Source: Dipteris shenzhenensis | Taxonomy: Eukaryota > Polypodiophyta > Polypodiopsida > Gleicheniales | Direction: 5' to 3' (one strand) | NCBI GenBank assembly: GCA_047967505.1 | Contig: CM106539.1 | Length of the DNA: 64,000 nt | Part shown: in pieces, positions 34,001 through 45,550 of the stretch | Layout: each line of letters starts with the position of its first letter | How positions within the stretch are numbered: position 1 is the first letter of the stretch | The notes under the pieces: generated by a model | What the model was told of the DNA's origin: nothing | The model's database searches: none | What the model saw: the letters and a program-made list of their open reading frames with translations, nothing else | Made by a program: the position numbers and the translations under genes

Positions 34001-35054
34001 AATTGCTTTCCAAGACAACCTTTCTGTTTACGAGAAGAACGGAAGCTGCAAAAGTGAGATGGGTGAGAAGGTGCCCGCACCCACTAGCCCCTCTCACAGA
34101 TCTTTTAAAGAAAGATGCATCTTATAGTCACATGAAGCACAGGCCAGCCTTGAAGATATGAAAGATGCATTGACACGTGCTCCAATGTTCATGCAGGCCA
34201 GCTTCCATCACCATACATAGTGGATATAATATATGTCAATTTTGAAGTCAGCTTTTCCTTTCAGTTTTACAGCTCTATTTCTCAGCTCTCTCCCTCAGCT
34301 TCACTCAGCTCTCAGCTCCATATCTCAGCTCTTTCCGTCCTCAGTTTCACCTATGTTCACCTCTCTTACTCAGGCAGTTTTACTGCATGCCTAGACAGCA
34401 CAAGCCTCTTTGATAGCCTCTTGAGCTTTCAGTAAAACACAGATTCTATAGAGATCATTGCTTGCAGATCTTAAAGAAAGGATTTATGGAACCACTGAGC
34501 TACACTCAGATCCATTTTCCACATGCATTGGGGATCTCGATCAAGTAGTTCCATCTACCTTTCCATAGGCTTCGGGATGAGACAAGACTGGCAGTTAAAA
34601 CACTGGCAAATGTGCCATTTTCGGTCGTAAGAAAAATTGCTTTCCAAGACAACCTTTCTGCTTACGAGAAGAACGGAAGCTGCAGAAGTGAGATGGGTGA
34701 GAAGGTGCCCGCACCCACTAGCCCCTCTCACAGATCTTTTAAAGAAAGATGCATCTTATAGTCACATGAAGCACAGGCCAGCCTTGAAGATATGAAAGAT
34801 GCATTGACACGTGCTCCAATGTTCGTGCAGGCCAGCTTCTATAACCATACATAGTGGATATAATATATGTCAATTTTGAAGTCAGCTTTTCCTTTCAGTT
34901 TTACAGCTCTATTTCTCAGCTCTCTCCCTCAGCTTCACTCAGCTCTCAGCTCCATATCTCAGCTCTTTCCGTCCTCAGTTTCACCTATGTTCACCTCTCT
35001 TACTCATGCAGTTTTACTGCATGCCTAGACAGCACAAGCCTCTTTGATAGCCTC
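33787..35054. repeat. 634-bp tandem duplication
   Basis: 33787-34420 and 34421-35054 differ at only about ten bases and join at CCTCTTGAGC, which also flanks the left end. Each copy carries a retroelement-derived stretch and a CAGCTC-rich stretch. This is a recent duplication within older repeat DNA. Confidence 0.92.
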
Positions 35055-35376
35055 ACATAGTGGTCTGCAACGTCAGTGCGGGCAGCACTGAGGCCTTGGT
35101 TGTGGCTGGGACTGTCTCTCAGGATTTGTGGGTCATCTCTCCGTGTTCAAGGTGTCATCCTCAGAGTTGCAATCCGTGCGCTCTTGAGGAGTGTCTTTTG
35201 TATTTTTAGGCTCCCCAAGTTTAAAGGAAATTCTCTAGGAGGGGGTTCAACTGGTTGTGGACTCCATTTTTCTAACCCTTATCTCTCTCCCCTCTCTGTG
35301 GTGTAAGATGTGTCCCTATAAGGTTTGAAGAAATCTCATCGCGATTTACATGATCATTAACCATTGCATGTTACAT
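35055..35376 (+). repeat. 3' part of a gypsy 5' LTR (element C)
   Basis: Ends CATGTTACA immediately before a primer-binding site, so this is LTR sequence. The start of the LTR was not located; the upstream tandem duplication may overlap it. Confidence 0.5.
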
Positions 35377-35388
35377 TGGTATCAGAGC
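35377..35388 (+). promoter_or_regulatory. Primer-binding site of element C (initiator tRNA-Met)
   Basis: TGGTATCAGAGC on the plus strand, the standard plant LTR-element primer site, one base after the presumed LTR end. Followed at 35464 by an ATG opening a very short gag-like frame (MEQERREEYEEHKFS) that ends in TGA. Confidence 0.85.
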
Positions 35389-35632
35389 TTTGGTTTGTAA
35401 TCCGGCTTGACAACTGAGTGCATGGTTGTGTTGATATTTAGAGAGGCCACATATCCAAGTGCCATGGAGCAGGAAAGGCGAGAGGAGTATGAGGAGCACA
35501 AATTCTCATGAAGACAAAGACAATCAGAAGAGTACTTTCACAGGGGCGTGAGATTTTGATAATTTAATTATTAGGGTTTTACGAGTGACAACTTAAGCGC
35601 TAGAGTGGTAAAAAGGCTAACCTTGTGAATTA

Positions 35633-36013
35633 ATTCCTAGGGCCAAGGGCCAAGGTTGTAAATTAATTCCTAGGGCCAAGGGGCAAGTGGTTAGAAGGGG
35701 CAAAAATCCTTCGGATTAAAGCAGAGCTTTTCAGGGCCACATGGCACAAATGATTTTTGGCAAAGCAAGAAAGCAGTGAAAGTAAAGCTTTCCTAACAGG
35801 TTTTAAAGAATAGGCAAGGCTCTCCTTCCCAGTAGTGCGATTTGTTGCAAGACAGCTCCCACTCCAGTTCCAGGCGCCCTGCTCCAGCTCCCTTACAGTT
35901 GCAGCTTGGAGATCTCCACGCAGCCCTTCTACTGCCCTCCACACAGCCATTCTCTCTCTAGTCGCAATCTTGGACAGCTCTCTTCATCTCTGTCGCGAGC
36001 TTCCATCATCTTC
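35633..36013 (+). repeat. 381-bp direct repeat, copy R1
   Basis: From ATTCCTAGGGCCAAGGGCC to TTCCATCATCTTC. Matches R2 (43673-44053) over the same length with scattered differences. It contains short internal repeats of TAATTCCTAGGGCCAAGG. It sits between the gag start and the RT of element C, which is not a normal LTR position. Confidence 0.85.
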
Positions 36014-38055
36014 ACTTTCTTGGGCACATCATCTCAAAAGATGGAGTCCGGATGGACCCTGCCAAGGTAGAAGCAATCCGTTCTTGGCCACGGCTCAAGA
36101 ATGTTCATGAGGTACGGAGTTTTTGCGGTTTATGCTCCTACTACAGACAGTTTATCAGGTATTTTGTTGAAATTGCTTCACCATTGCATGCTTTGCAAAA
36201 GAATGTCTTTTCGGTGGACTAAGAAGGAAAACTCAGCTTTTGAGAAGTTGAAAGAAAAGTTGTGTTTAGATTGAGTGCTAATCCTTTCAGATCTACAGAA
36301 ACCATTTGCTGTTCAATGTGATCCCTGTGGCAACAGCGTAGGAGGCATTTTGATGTAGGACATTCGGGTAGTCGCCTATGAGAGTAGGGTTTTGCAGCCA
36401 GCTGAGATGAGTTTGGGCATCTATGAGAAAGAGATGCTTGCTACATGTAATTCATGCCTTGTTCATGTGAAAGCACTATTTGCTTGGTGCTGATCTTATG
36501 TACAAACAGATCATTCTTCCTTGCGCTACTTCCTTACTTTGATGAAGTTATCAGAGAAGTAAATGAGGTGGGCAAACTTCTTGTCTATGTTTCATTTTCA
36601 GATTGTACATGTGCAAGAAGAATGTGGTAGCTGATGCCTTATCCAAGAGACCAGTGCCTGATGTGGTTTCCGAGAAGCCTCAACTCTAAGTAGTAACTAT
36701 TGCTTATCATAGTGAGTTGGATGCTATGAAGAAACAGTATGCATACGATGATGATTTCGCAAGGATATTTGACCAGCTCATTGATGGATCATTATACTCT
36801 CAAGGAAGGTTTTCTTTTGATGCATGGTCGCCTTTGTGTCACGAAGCAGTTGAGGCCGAAGATTCTTACCGAAAGTCATGCTCCACCGTATGAAGGCCAG
36901 AGAGGTATTGATGCCACGGTGAAGGCTGTTGGGCATTTCTTTTATAGGCCAGCTTTGAGACAAGAAGTGGAGGCATTTGTTCGGACATACATGGTCTGCC
37001 AAAAGGTTAAGGCAGAAGACCAAGATTGTTACAGCCGTTGTCCATTCCTGACAGACCTTGGCAAAGTATTGCTATGGACTTTCTCTTTGATCTTCCTTGT
37101 ACACCATCAGGTCATGATGGGATTTGGACCATTATTTGCAGGTTTAGCAAGCATGCCCACTTTACTCTGGTGAGGAAGAAGATTTCACCTGATCAGATGG
37201 CAAAATTGTTCCCGGGCAATATCTTTCGGCTACATACTACATGGTATGCCAGAGTCTATTGTTAGTGATAGGGATCCACGGATGATGAGTCTTTTCTGGA
37301 GAGGGCTTTTTGAGAATGTCGGTACAACTCTTAAGTTCTTATCCTCCTTTCATCCACAGACTGACGGTGAGTCAGAGAAAGGTAGAGTTCTAGATCTTTT
37401 GAAGTGCTATGTTTTAGAGCATAAGGCAAAATGGGAGCAGTCTCTGCCACTTGTGGAGTTTGCTTATAAGTACTGTTCATAGTGCAACCGGTAAAGCACC
37501 TTTTGAGATTGTGGAAGGTGGTAGAAAAGTTCCACCCGTTCTGCATACTCAGGATAAGATCTTTGAGATAGACAAGTATGTGGAAAGTTTGGATGAGGCT
37601 TACAAGAAAGTCAAGATAGCTCTTCAGAGGTCTCGGGAGAAGCAAAAGAGAGCAGCTGATCGCCATAGGCGAGAGTTGGTCTTCAAGGAAGATGATTGGG
37701 TTCTGTTGCGCTTCCATAGAGCGAGACTTTGGAACAAGAAGGGTAAGGAAAGGTTGTGCGTCAAGTTGAATATGCGTTACTATGGGCCTTTCCCGGTTTC
37801 AGAGAAGATAAGTGATTTAGCTTACATGCTGAAGCTACCAGATCATTGCAAGATCGATAATGCCTTATATGTTAGTATGTTAAAGCCGTTCCACGGTGAT
37901 GTGCCAGAGGACTTGTCTTATGAGGAATAGCCTGAAGTTGAAGAAGAAGAGGATGAAATTCTGGGACCAAAGCAGATTACGGCACATTTGGAACACAAGA
38001 TTAGAGGTAGAGTTTCCCGTTGCTACCCGGTTAAGTTTTGCAACTATTTAGCGTT
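36014..38055 (+). pseudogene. Gypsy element C pol (RT end, RNase H, integrase, start of chromodomain)
   Basis: Opens with LGHIISKDGVRMDPAKVEAI (end of the RT) near 36014, then RSFCGLCSYYRQFI, RNase H text around 36290-36620, the integrase zinc region (36840-37020, HAPPYEGQRGIDAT then CQKVKAED), integrase core pieces (37026-37482, SDRDPRM and FHPQTDGESEK), the C-terminal integrase module (37451-37930, LRFHRARLWNKKGKERL) and EHKIRGRVSRCYPVKF, the first strand of a chromodomain, at 37990-38040. The 5' RT half is absent and many frameshifts occur. It is interrupted at about 38050 by LINE sequence. Confidence 0.88.
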
Positions 38056-39127
38056 GCAAAAGCCTTCCCATCTACAGCAAGAGACCCCTGTGGTCACCAA
38101 TCAGCAGCAGCTCGGCAAGGGGAAGGAGAAAGGGAAGGAGAAGATTAGCCAGCCTCCCCCTCATCCTTCACCCCCCCCTTCCTCCTCGGTCCCCCTACCT
38201 CCCCCCCCTCCGGGATCCCCCCCAGCACCTTTGGTTTTAGCCCCCCTCTCTCCCTCGAGCATGATTCCGAGGGAACCCCCCCATCCGCTTGCGCCGCCTG
38301 CGGCCCCGAAGCCAGCACAGACCTCTGTGCCTATCCCTCCTGGCCCGGTGGAGTGGAGAGGTCCTTCTCCGCAGATGGCCAGCACCACTTCAGCTCGTTC
38401 GACAGCCAGCACCCCTCTGTTTGGTTCAGACTCCTCATCCTCGTCCCCACACCCAAGGGCAGCTCCTAGAGCTCTACCTTTGGAGTTTTACCGAGCAGGA
38501 CCTTGGGATTATTTGGATGCAGCTGGTATTGGCTCCTTTCGTGCATGCCTAGACATCAGCATCTTCTTCCTTCGAAAGGGGGCGGAGGGTAAGGTGTCCG
38601 TCCTTGCGCCCCATGATGGTCCTAGCTATTCCTTCACTATCACCAGTGACGGGAATGAGCAATGGACGAATGAAAATGTTTGGGAGGCGATTCGAGATCA
38701 GTCCCAGGAGCAGGTGCAGGTCTGGATCGGTAGCAGAGCAGCGGAGCTTCTCCAGCAGCAGTGGAAGGAGGGAAATGTTCGTCTGAGATGGCGCCACAGC
38801 ACCAAACAATTCCGCCTTTTGGTCATCATTCAACCGCCTCTGGAGTGGATCTACGCGGAAGGGCTCCGCCCTTGGAGGACCTCAGAGGTAGCGGGCTTCT
38901 ACAGTATTTCCCTGGCGGAGGCTTCAAGTTGGTTAGAGAGAGCTTACCACCATGGGACGAAGGGCCTCTCCCCTCTGTTGAAGGTTTTAGAGGATGGGTC
39001 CGATGATCCGGCCTCTCCTTTGAAACCCTTACAGAAGCGCCTTCGTCTGCACACTGGACATCCTCCGACCACTTCGACATCAACCACAAGCAGACAACTG
39101 TTTGTGGCCCATCTCCCCTCTTCATGA
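37988..39127 (+). CDS. Chimeric ORF: gypsy chromodomain start fused to LINE ORF1
   Basis: One uninterrupted 379-codon frame. Residues 1-20 are the beginning of a gypsy chromodomain. From about residue 25 it becomes a lysine/glutamine hinge (GKGKEKGKEK), a long proline/serine-rich region (about 55-160), then a folded-looking domain (about 170-330, with PLEFYRAGPWDYLDAAGIG and ILDISIFF-like text). It ends one base into the LINE ORF2 start, overlapping it (ATGA). The second part is the expected position of an L1-type ORF1, an RNA-binding chaperone in better-known elements; no RRM or zinc knuckle was recognised. Whether it is translated is unknown. Confidence 0.6.
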   Translation: MEHKIRGRVSRCYPVKFCNYLALQKPSHLQQETPVVTNQQQLGKGKEKGKEKISQPPPHPSPPPSSSVPLPPPPPGSPPAPLVLAPLSPSSMIPREPPHPLAPPAAPKPAQTSVPIPPGPVEWRGPSPQMASTTSARSTASTPLFGSDSSSSSPHPRAAPRALPLEFYRAGPWDYLDAAGIGSFRACLDISIFFLRKGAEGKVSVLAPHDGPSYSFTITSDGNEQWTNENVWEAIRDQSQEQVQVWIGSRAAELLQQQWKEGNVRLRWRHSTKQFRLLVIIQPPLEWIYAEGLRPWRTSEVAGFYSISLAEASSWLERAYHHGTKGLSPLLKVLEDGSDDPASPLKPLQKRLRLHTGHPPTTSTSTTSRQLFVAHLPSS

Positions 39128-39960
39128 GTATACGCATTATCTCTTGGAACATCAACGGGTTCCACTCATCAGGAACCCGCGGCCCCAGGAAGATGGTGCT
39201 CAGATAGGAGCTCCAGCCAGCCTTGGTGGGAAGAGTAGATGTGCTCCTATTGCAGGAACACAAGCTTTCGGCTTCTTAGACCAGTAAGTGTGGGAAGGTC
39301 CTCATAGGACGCTCCTACACCTACTGGTAACCTTCGATTGGCTAGCAGGGGAGGAGCGGGGGTGTCTGTATCTCCATCGACGCTTCTGGGTGTCTGTATC
39401 TCCATCGACGCTTCTCTAGTTCAGCATGTGTGGTTTTGGCACCTTGATCCCAGGACGAGCGCTTTGGGTGGGCTTGAATATTGAGGGATCCCGCATCGGC
39501 ATCCTCAATATCTATGCCCCGACCGACCTCAGAGGGAGAGCCGCTTTTTGGAGCTCTTTGACAGACTTATTGCCAGAGATGGATTTTTGGATTGTAGGAG
39601 GGGACTTCAATAACCTTGAGACTTTAGAGGATCAGCAGGGACGGGGCCCAGAGTTCGTCGGTATAGCTCAGGCGAAGCAGGTGGATTGAGACTCCTTGTT
39701 CGCTGTGGGAGGTTGGGACAGTTGGAGGGAGCCTTCCTTTTGCAGATGGACAGGGAGTCTGGACTTCTCTTGGGGTTACAGGAGGGAGGGAGGCAGACTT
39801 CTGGAGCGGTTGGACCGTTTCTATGTCAGCGATTGGGCGCTAGGCAGAGATGGAGAGTCAGGAGTGGTTCCTGGGACGACCCTCTCTGACCATGTCCCAG
39901 TCATCCTAGTCCTGGACTCAGCCTCTCACTCCTTACCTCCACGCTCGTGCCGGATCCCAG
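39124..39960 (+). pseudogene. LINE ORF2, AP endonuclease domain
   Basis: Starts MSIRIISWNINGFHSSG at 39124, overlapping the ORF1 stop. The endonuclease motifs follow in three frames: VDVLLLQEHKL, GGVCISID, NIYAPTDLRGRAAFW, IVGGDFNNLE (39590) and LSDHVPVILVLD (39880), which hold the Asn, Glu, Asp and His residues of the family. A 28-bp tandem duplication at 39361-39416 shifts the frame. The domain nicks target DNA in active elements. Confidence 0.85.
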
Positions 39961-41880
39961 ACTCCATCTACGCCAGAGCAGCGGTTCGCAGCAGGATAGT
40001 GGACCTGTGGGAGCAGGATTGGGACCCCATGGGGGATATGGCAGCTGAGGTAGCTCAGGTTCTTGCCAAGTCTAGTCTCATCTGTCAACAGGAGGCGATT
40101 CAGGTCAGGCAGCAGTGGTGGGCGAAGGAGAGGGGTCTCAGACGAGATCTTGCCTCGATACAGCGGATGCAGCAGTCTTCTCGAGGCTCTGAGGAGCTCA
40201 GACGACAGGAGGTTAGAGCCCGAGCCATGCTAGAGGAGATCACCCAACGGCGCTCAGAGTTCTCGTTTCATGCTTCCAAGTTCTTTTGGGCTAGGAAAGG
40301 CGACATGATGTGCAGAGAGTTCCTTAGGACTCATGGCCAGAGGTCAGCAGGGGAACAACTCCGATCTCTTAGAGCGCAGGATGGTAGTGTTAGGACAGAT
40401 CCAGACGAGGTCCGGGACTTGGCGACAAATTTCTACAGAGCCCTGTTCTAGCAAGAGCCCCCATACCCTCGTGCCCGCCGCTGCAGGGAGGAGGTGTGGA
40501 GGTATACACCGTCGCTCTTGCAGCCTAGCATGAGTGAAACCCTTCTCGTCCCTTTCACTGTGGCAGGAATGCAGGATGCGGTGAGCGCTATTGATGGGCA
40601 GAAATGCCCAAGTGAGGATGGGCTCTCTAGAGCTTTCTTAACCACCTTCTGGGAGCAGGTCCACCAGCCCTTGCTTGCAGCCTTCCAGCATATCTTCTCC
40701 AGTGGACAGATGCCAGAGAGCCTTGCGACAAGCTTGATTTGCCTCATCCCCAAAGGGGGGGACCGTCAGGAGATTAGACAGTGGCGCCCTATCACCCTCC
40801 TCCCGACTGCCTATAAAATCCTCGCTAAGATGATCAGTAGCTCCATCCGCCCCTTGCTACATGACTTGATCCATGACACCCAGACTGGTTTTGTCCAAGA
40901 TCGCAGCATTTTGGACAACATTTTCACATTCTCAGAGGCGACGGAGTGGGCCCAGCACAGTGGCCAGCACCTTGCCATACTTCTTCTTGACTTTGAGAAG
41001 GCGTACGACAGGGTAGACTGGTCCTTCTTTGAAGGTACACTCTCTCGGTTCGGTTTTCCGAACGAGTGGATCAGAGGTATTGCTAGTCTCTATAGATCGG
41101 TCTCCAGTCGGGTTATCATCAGCGGCGGGATGGGGGAGAGATTCACCCTTGAGCGCTCGGTGCGTCAGGGCTGCCCGCTTGCGCTCTACCTCTTTCTATT
41201 TTTTGCGGAGGCCATGACTCATTTCCTACGAGCCCGTACCACTTTCTTCGAGGGATGTGCCTCCCTATTTGAGACGATGCAGAACTTTTGGACTCCGATT
41301 ATGCAGACGACACGGCCCTGTATGTGCATGATGATATCGAGTCACTGGAGTGAGTGAGACTATCTTTAGAGGTTTTTTGCCTAGCCGTTGGGATAAAAAT
41401 CAACTGGCATAAGTCAGTTGGTTTTCTTACGGATCCGGGAGCCAGCTCACAGTGGGGTATTTTCCTGGGGTTTCGTTGGATCCCTAGAGGACAGACGACA
41501 CGTTACTTGGGATTCCAGGTAGGTCTGAATATCACGCCGGCTCAGCAGTTCTTATCGGTCCTAGTCTCCATACGACGGAAGCTAGCCTTCTGGAGCACGG
41601 CTCGGCTATCTCTGGCAGGCAGGGCCCTTGTGGTCAACCAGGTCCTTCTTGCCACCGCTTGGTACGTGGCATCTTGCTGGTGTTTCTTGAGATCGTGTGT
41701 AGCCCAGTTGAGGAGACTGGTGCGGAACTTTCTTTGGTCTGGCTCAGATGGTTCCGGCACCACCAGAGCCCGGGTCGCCTGGCAGACGGTCATTCTCCCC
41801 CAGACAGAGGGCGGTCTTGGCATCATAGATCCAGAACTGCGGAGTCAGTGCGGAGTCAGGCATTACTTGGCAAGTTAGTC
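39696..41880 (+). pseudogene. LINE ORF2, linker and reverse transcriptase
   Basis: Open frames 39696-40451, 40494-41357 and 41354-41878. The RT palm is plain: LICLIPKGGDRQEIRQWRPI (about 40735), LAILLLDFEKAYDRVDW (40970), VRQGCPLALYLFLFF (41160), the catalytic YADD reading in a shifted frame at about 41302-41313, then GIKINWHKSVG and TRYLGFQVG. The thumb region GRALVVNQVLLATAW and FLWSGSDG follow. At least two frameshifts separate the pieces. Similar to the older fragment at 5130-5600. Confidence 0.88.
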
Positions 41881-43550
41881 AACCGCGGGCAAGTTAGTCA
41901 TCTGCGGTTTGACCCCAGGAGGGTAGACGTGGAAGCTCTTGCTTTAGCATGGTCTCAGTGCGTGTATCCCCTAGAGAGGGGGTGATTGGCAGCCGTCTAT
42001 CCGGTGGATTTTCACTTTAGTCCCACTGACTCAGCCCCGTTTCCCCTTCCTCCGTGGCCTCGTCTCGGTCTGGAGGAAGTTGCGGCACAGCCTCTCTCTG
42101 GTTCCCCCCAGTTGCCGAGAGGAGATAGACAGACAGCCCCTGATCTGGAGCAGCGAGGTGACAGATGATACAGGTCGCCAGCTTGGAGAGAGATCCCATA
42201 TCCCATGGGCGCTCTGGGCGCGTGGGCCTGCGTGCTCGCTCTGGGTTTGGAGGGACGTCTATAGCCAGTTGAGCCCAGGCGAGCTGGCAGCAGCAGTAGG
42301 TACGGCATGTGGGATCCAGGCTCGGCGAGCGGAGATCGATGCTGTCATTCTTGCAGGTTGGAGGATTCCCATGATCACCAGACAGCTCATCTCGGGAGAG
42401 GAGAGGTGGCTAGGGTAGTTCACACCCCGTGGCATTCCTTTGGTGGTTGCAGGCCTTTTCTCGGACTCCTTGATTCACTTCTTCTCCGTCGCCGATGGTA
42501 GCCATCTCCAAAGCAGAGAGGTCATGATCGACCCCTTGCCACGTTTTCCCTTGCAGCCCTATGATGCGAAGGGGCTGCCCCCTGATTATGCAAGACCAGG
42601 ACTGGAGACTCTGGATTTGGGAGGGCCGCTCCTTGACAGAGGTGGAGTGGGACCTAGGGGAGTGGCACTGGCCACCACTGGAGACCTCAGAGAACCCTAC
42701 CCCCTTCTTCTCATACAGTGCGCTACTGGTAGGCGTGCTCTTGGGGCTCTCCAGCGCAGGCTACCCACACAGGCACATAGTTGGTATGCCCAAGGGATAT
42801 CTCTGGTTTTTCTTTGCACATTCTGGAAGACTCTTTGGGCAAGCTGGCAGCCGAGGAAGATCTCTTACTTTCTTTGGATGGTGGCCCACAAGGGGCTACC
42901 AGTTGGCAGATGGCTGAGGCAGATGGGGTAGGAGGGGCACTGCCAGATGTGTTTTCATGAGTATTTGTCCTTGAAGCACTGCCTTTGGAGCTGCTCGCAT
43001 GCTCAGACAGTGTGGAAGGGAGTCATGGGGATCTTAGCGAGGGCTGCACCCGAGCTAGGACTGGTCACTTGGGGAGCCGTTTGGTGGTGCAGCACCGAGA
43101 TGGGACATCACTTGGCTTATGAGTTCTCTAGGCAGGATCTTGTTTTCTTCATCACGCAGGCCACCTAGGCATACATGGACAGCTTCCCTTGGCATCTGAC
43201 AGAGACAGATGCAGGAGCGATGACTCGGCACCGAGTTTGAGAGATCATAGGGAGTATTGTAGGCTGGCATATCTGGACTTCCAGATGGGCGTAGACCTTA
43301 GGAGATCAGGCTTCTTCTGCTACCCAGACCCTAGTGGACATTTGGAGCACGATCATTCACACGCTCAAGGGTTAGTGGGATCAGATTCAGGGGGAGTCCC
43401 GGGCAGGGAAGGAGAAGAGACGGCGCTTCCCTCGCGACTGGGACCATCAAGAGCTGTTTATCCAGCACTCTGCTCAGAGTCTTCAGTGGCATTACTCCCC
43501 CCCACAGTGGCTGTTTGTCCACACTCCGATGATTATGCCCTGAGAGGCTT
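41881..43550 (+). pseudogene. LINE ORF2 C-terminal region (zf-RVT type) and 3' end
   Basis: Around 42850-43050 the translation gives ISYFLWMVAHKGLPVGRWL, CQMCFHEYLSLKHCLWSCSH and AQTVWKGVMG, the pattern of the Cys/His zinc-binding region after plant LINE reverse transcriptases. Frames shift repeatedly. From 43550 the sequence is 3' UTR ending at the A run. Confidence 0.75.
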
Positions 43551-43672
43551 GTAATTAGTATTTTGTTACCACGGGCTGTATCCATTTTGTGATTACAGCC
43601 CGTTGGCCTTTAGGCCCTCTTGTACTCTCATTTTCAAGCAATATAACTAGCACTACTTTTTGTGCAAAAAAA

Positions 43673-44053
43673 ATTCCTAGGGCCAAGGGCCAAGGGCAAA
43701 GGTTGAAAATTAATTCCTAGGGCGAAGGGGCAAGTGGTTAGAAGGGGCAAAATTCCTTTGGATTAAAGTAGAGCTTTTCAGGGCCACATGGTGCAAGTGA
43801 TTTTTGGCAAAGAGCTGTGAAAGTAAAGCTTTTCCAACAAGTTTGAAAGAACAGGCAAGGCTCTCCTTCCCAGTAGTGTGATTTGTTCCGGGACAGCTCC
43901 CACTCGAGTTCCAGGCGCCTTGCCCCAGCTCCCTTACAGTTCCAGCTTCCAGATCTCCACGCAGTCCTTCTACTGGCCTTCTGCAGCCATTCTCTCTCTA
44001 GTCGCAATCTTGGACAGCTCTCTTCATCTCTGTCGCCAACTTCCATCATCTTC
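43673..44053 (+). repeat. 381-bp direct repeat, copy R2
   Basis: Homologous to R1 at 35633-36013 with equal total length, starting exactly where the LINE A run ends. Confidence 0.85.
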
Positions 44054-44947
44054 TCTCCTAGATGCATGCTTCTACTCCCTTTTTGCTATCCTTTCCTCAA
44101 TCGCATGCTCTTGTTCTGACCTGGGAGATGTCTGGAGTGGATCGTGGAGTTTTCAAACTGCCAATATCTGCATTGTTGCTGTTTGAAGCTATCTGGAGGT
44201 GCCAGTCTTCAGTTTGTTGCGTCAGAGAGCAGTTTGCATGAGGAGGCACTTGGATGCGACAAGATGGCCCCAAGCCGAGAAGTAGCACAGACTAGATCGA
44301 GAAGCCATGCTGCTTCAGCACCAATAGAGAGTGTAGAGTGCCTGTGCTTAGAAACCAAATGCAAGAGACGCAAATTGGCCCCAAATGCTTTGGCGCCCCT
44401 TTCGGTATTTATTTAGTTCCTCTGACAATGGAAAAAATGCTTTTACAAGGGTTCACTTCCTTGCCCTCTGCTTCACTGGCAAATCCATTGTCTAAGACAA
44501 TTCTTAGCTTCAAACTGCATCCAATCCCTTGTGCACACTAGAACCCATAGCCTAAGGCAAGGCTAAGATTGTTTGTGTCCATTGCAAAGCTGTCAAGGCA
44601 TCCAACTTGCTACACATGGTTTGGCGGTCCCACAAGCCAATGTCCAGCCTCTCAGGGCGACATTGCATCAACACGGATGTCAAACTGCACATGTGACCTC
44701 AAAACAAGAAGAAATCCACACACTGCCCCTCTGGCACCAATCGAGGCACACCCTCTGTGATTGGGTGTCAGTCCACAACATGAATGGCCAAGGGGGAAAC
44801 TTCGAACTACAAAAAGCAACAACAAGCTTCAAAAATAGCAAATGGAAACCAAAATGAGGGTTAGAATGACCATACCCTTTGTCCTTGGAAGAGGGGCAAG
44901 CTCTACCCTTGCACCTATCCCTTGTCCAGGCCCCCAGTAGTGCACAA
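44054..44947. other. No recognisable gene
   Basis: Short frames only (for example MAPSREVAQTRSRSHAASAP within 44265-44416). No family recognised and no repeat partner in the window. Confidence 0.4.
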
Positions 44948-45550
44948 CATGGTTGTTAAGACACTCGTGTCTTATGTTAAGACACTTAAGACACTTAAGA
45001 CACGTGTCTCATCTTAAGACACCTTTAGACACTCTAGTGTTTTTTTTTGGGTGGGTGAGGAGTAACAACACACATTGAGTTTGACTTAGCCATGCTAATC
45101 ATTGATGGTGACTTTGGATCTAGCAGTGGCAGTGACCTCATAGATTTAGATTAGGATGAATCTTTAGAGATTTGAGTCTTGAGAGTCGAAAGCTTTCTTT
45201 CAATTATATGTATCGAGATGGAGTTTTCATTCATGTCACATTAGTACTCAAAACTTGCGAGCTCTTCAGTCGTGAGTCTTAACTTTAACTTTTAAGTCTT
45301 TAGTGACGAGTCTCGACTCTTAACTACATTGTACAAGTGCATTGTTTCTTCTTGCATTATTTAAGTGTAGCTTATTGTACTTCTAGAATCTAGCAGCTAG
45401 CTATGCTAGCAAGTTGTACATTTGTATACTTATACATATATTAATTAAATATTTATTATTATAACCACAATGGCGTGTCTTACGTGTCTTATTTTTAAGA
45501 CACTTGAGACACTCGTGTCTGAAGCGTGTCTAACATGTCTTACAGCCATG
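44948..45550. mobile_element. Non-autonomous hAT-type element (603 bp)
   Basis: Ends are imperfect terminal inverted repeats: CATGGTTGTTAAGACAC on the left, and CATGGCTGTAAGACATG when the right end is read on the other strand. Flanks GTGCACAA (44940-44947) and GTGCACGG (45551-45558) match at 6 of 8 bases, the size of a hAT target duplication. AAGACAC/GTGTCTT motifs are clustered near both ends (44957-45040 and 45475-45540), like hAT subterminal binding sites. No transposase ORF. Class assignment is inference from ends and flank size. Confidence 0.65.

Larger units (their letters stand above)
38050..43672 (+). mobile_element. L1-like LINE (non-LTR retrotransposon), damaged
   Basis: ORF1 (to 39127), endonuclease, reverse transcriptase and a C-terminal zinc-finger-type region lie in order on the plus strand. 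The element ends in a short A run (GTGCAAAAAAAA) at 43672. The left junction cuts the gypsy chromodomain. The right end abuts repeat R2. No clear target duplication could be matched across the two ends. Several frameshifts and stops in ORF2 make the copy inactive, but it is still readable over long stretches, so decay is moderate. Confidence 0.88.

Noticed and set aside
38161-38412. Minus-strand glycine/glutamate-rich frame
   Set aside because: Complement of the proline-rich part of the LINE ORF1-like frame; low complexity only.
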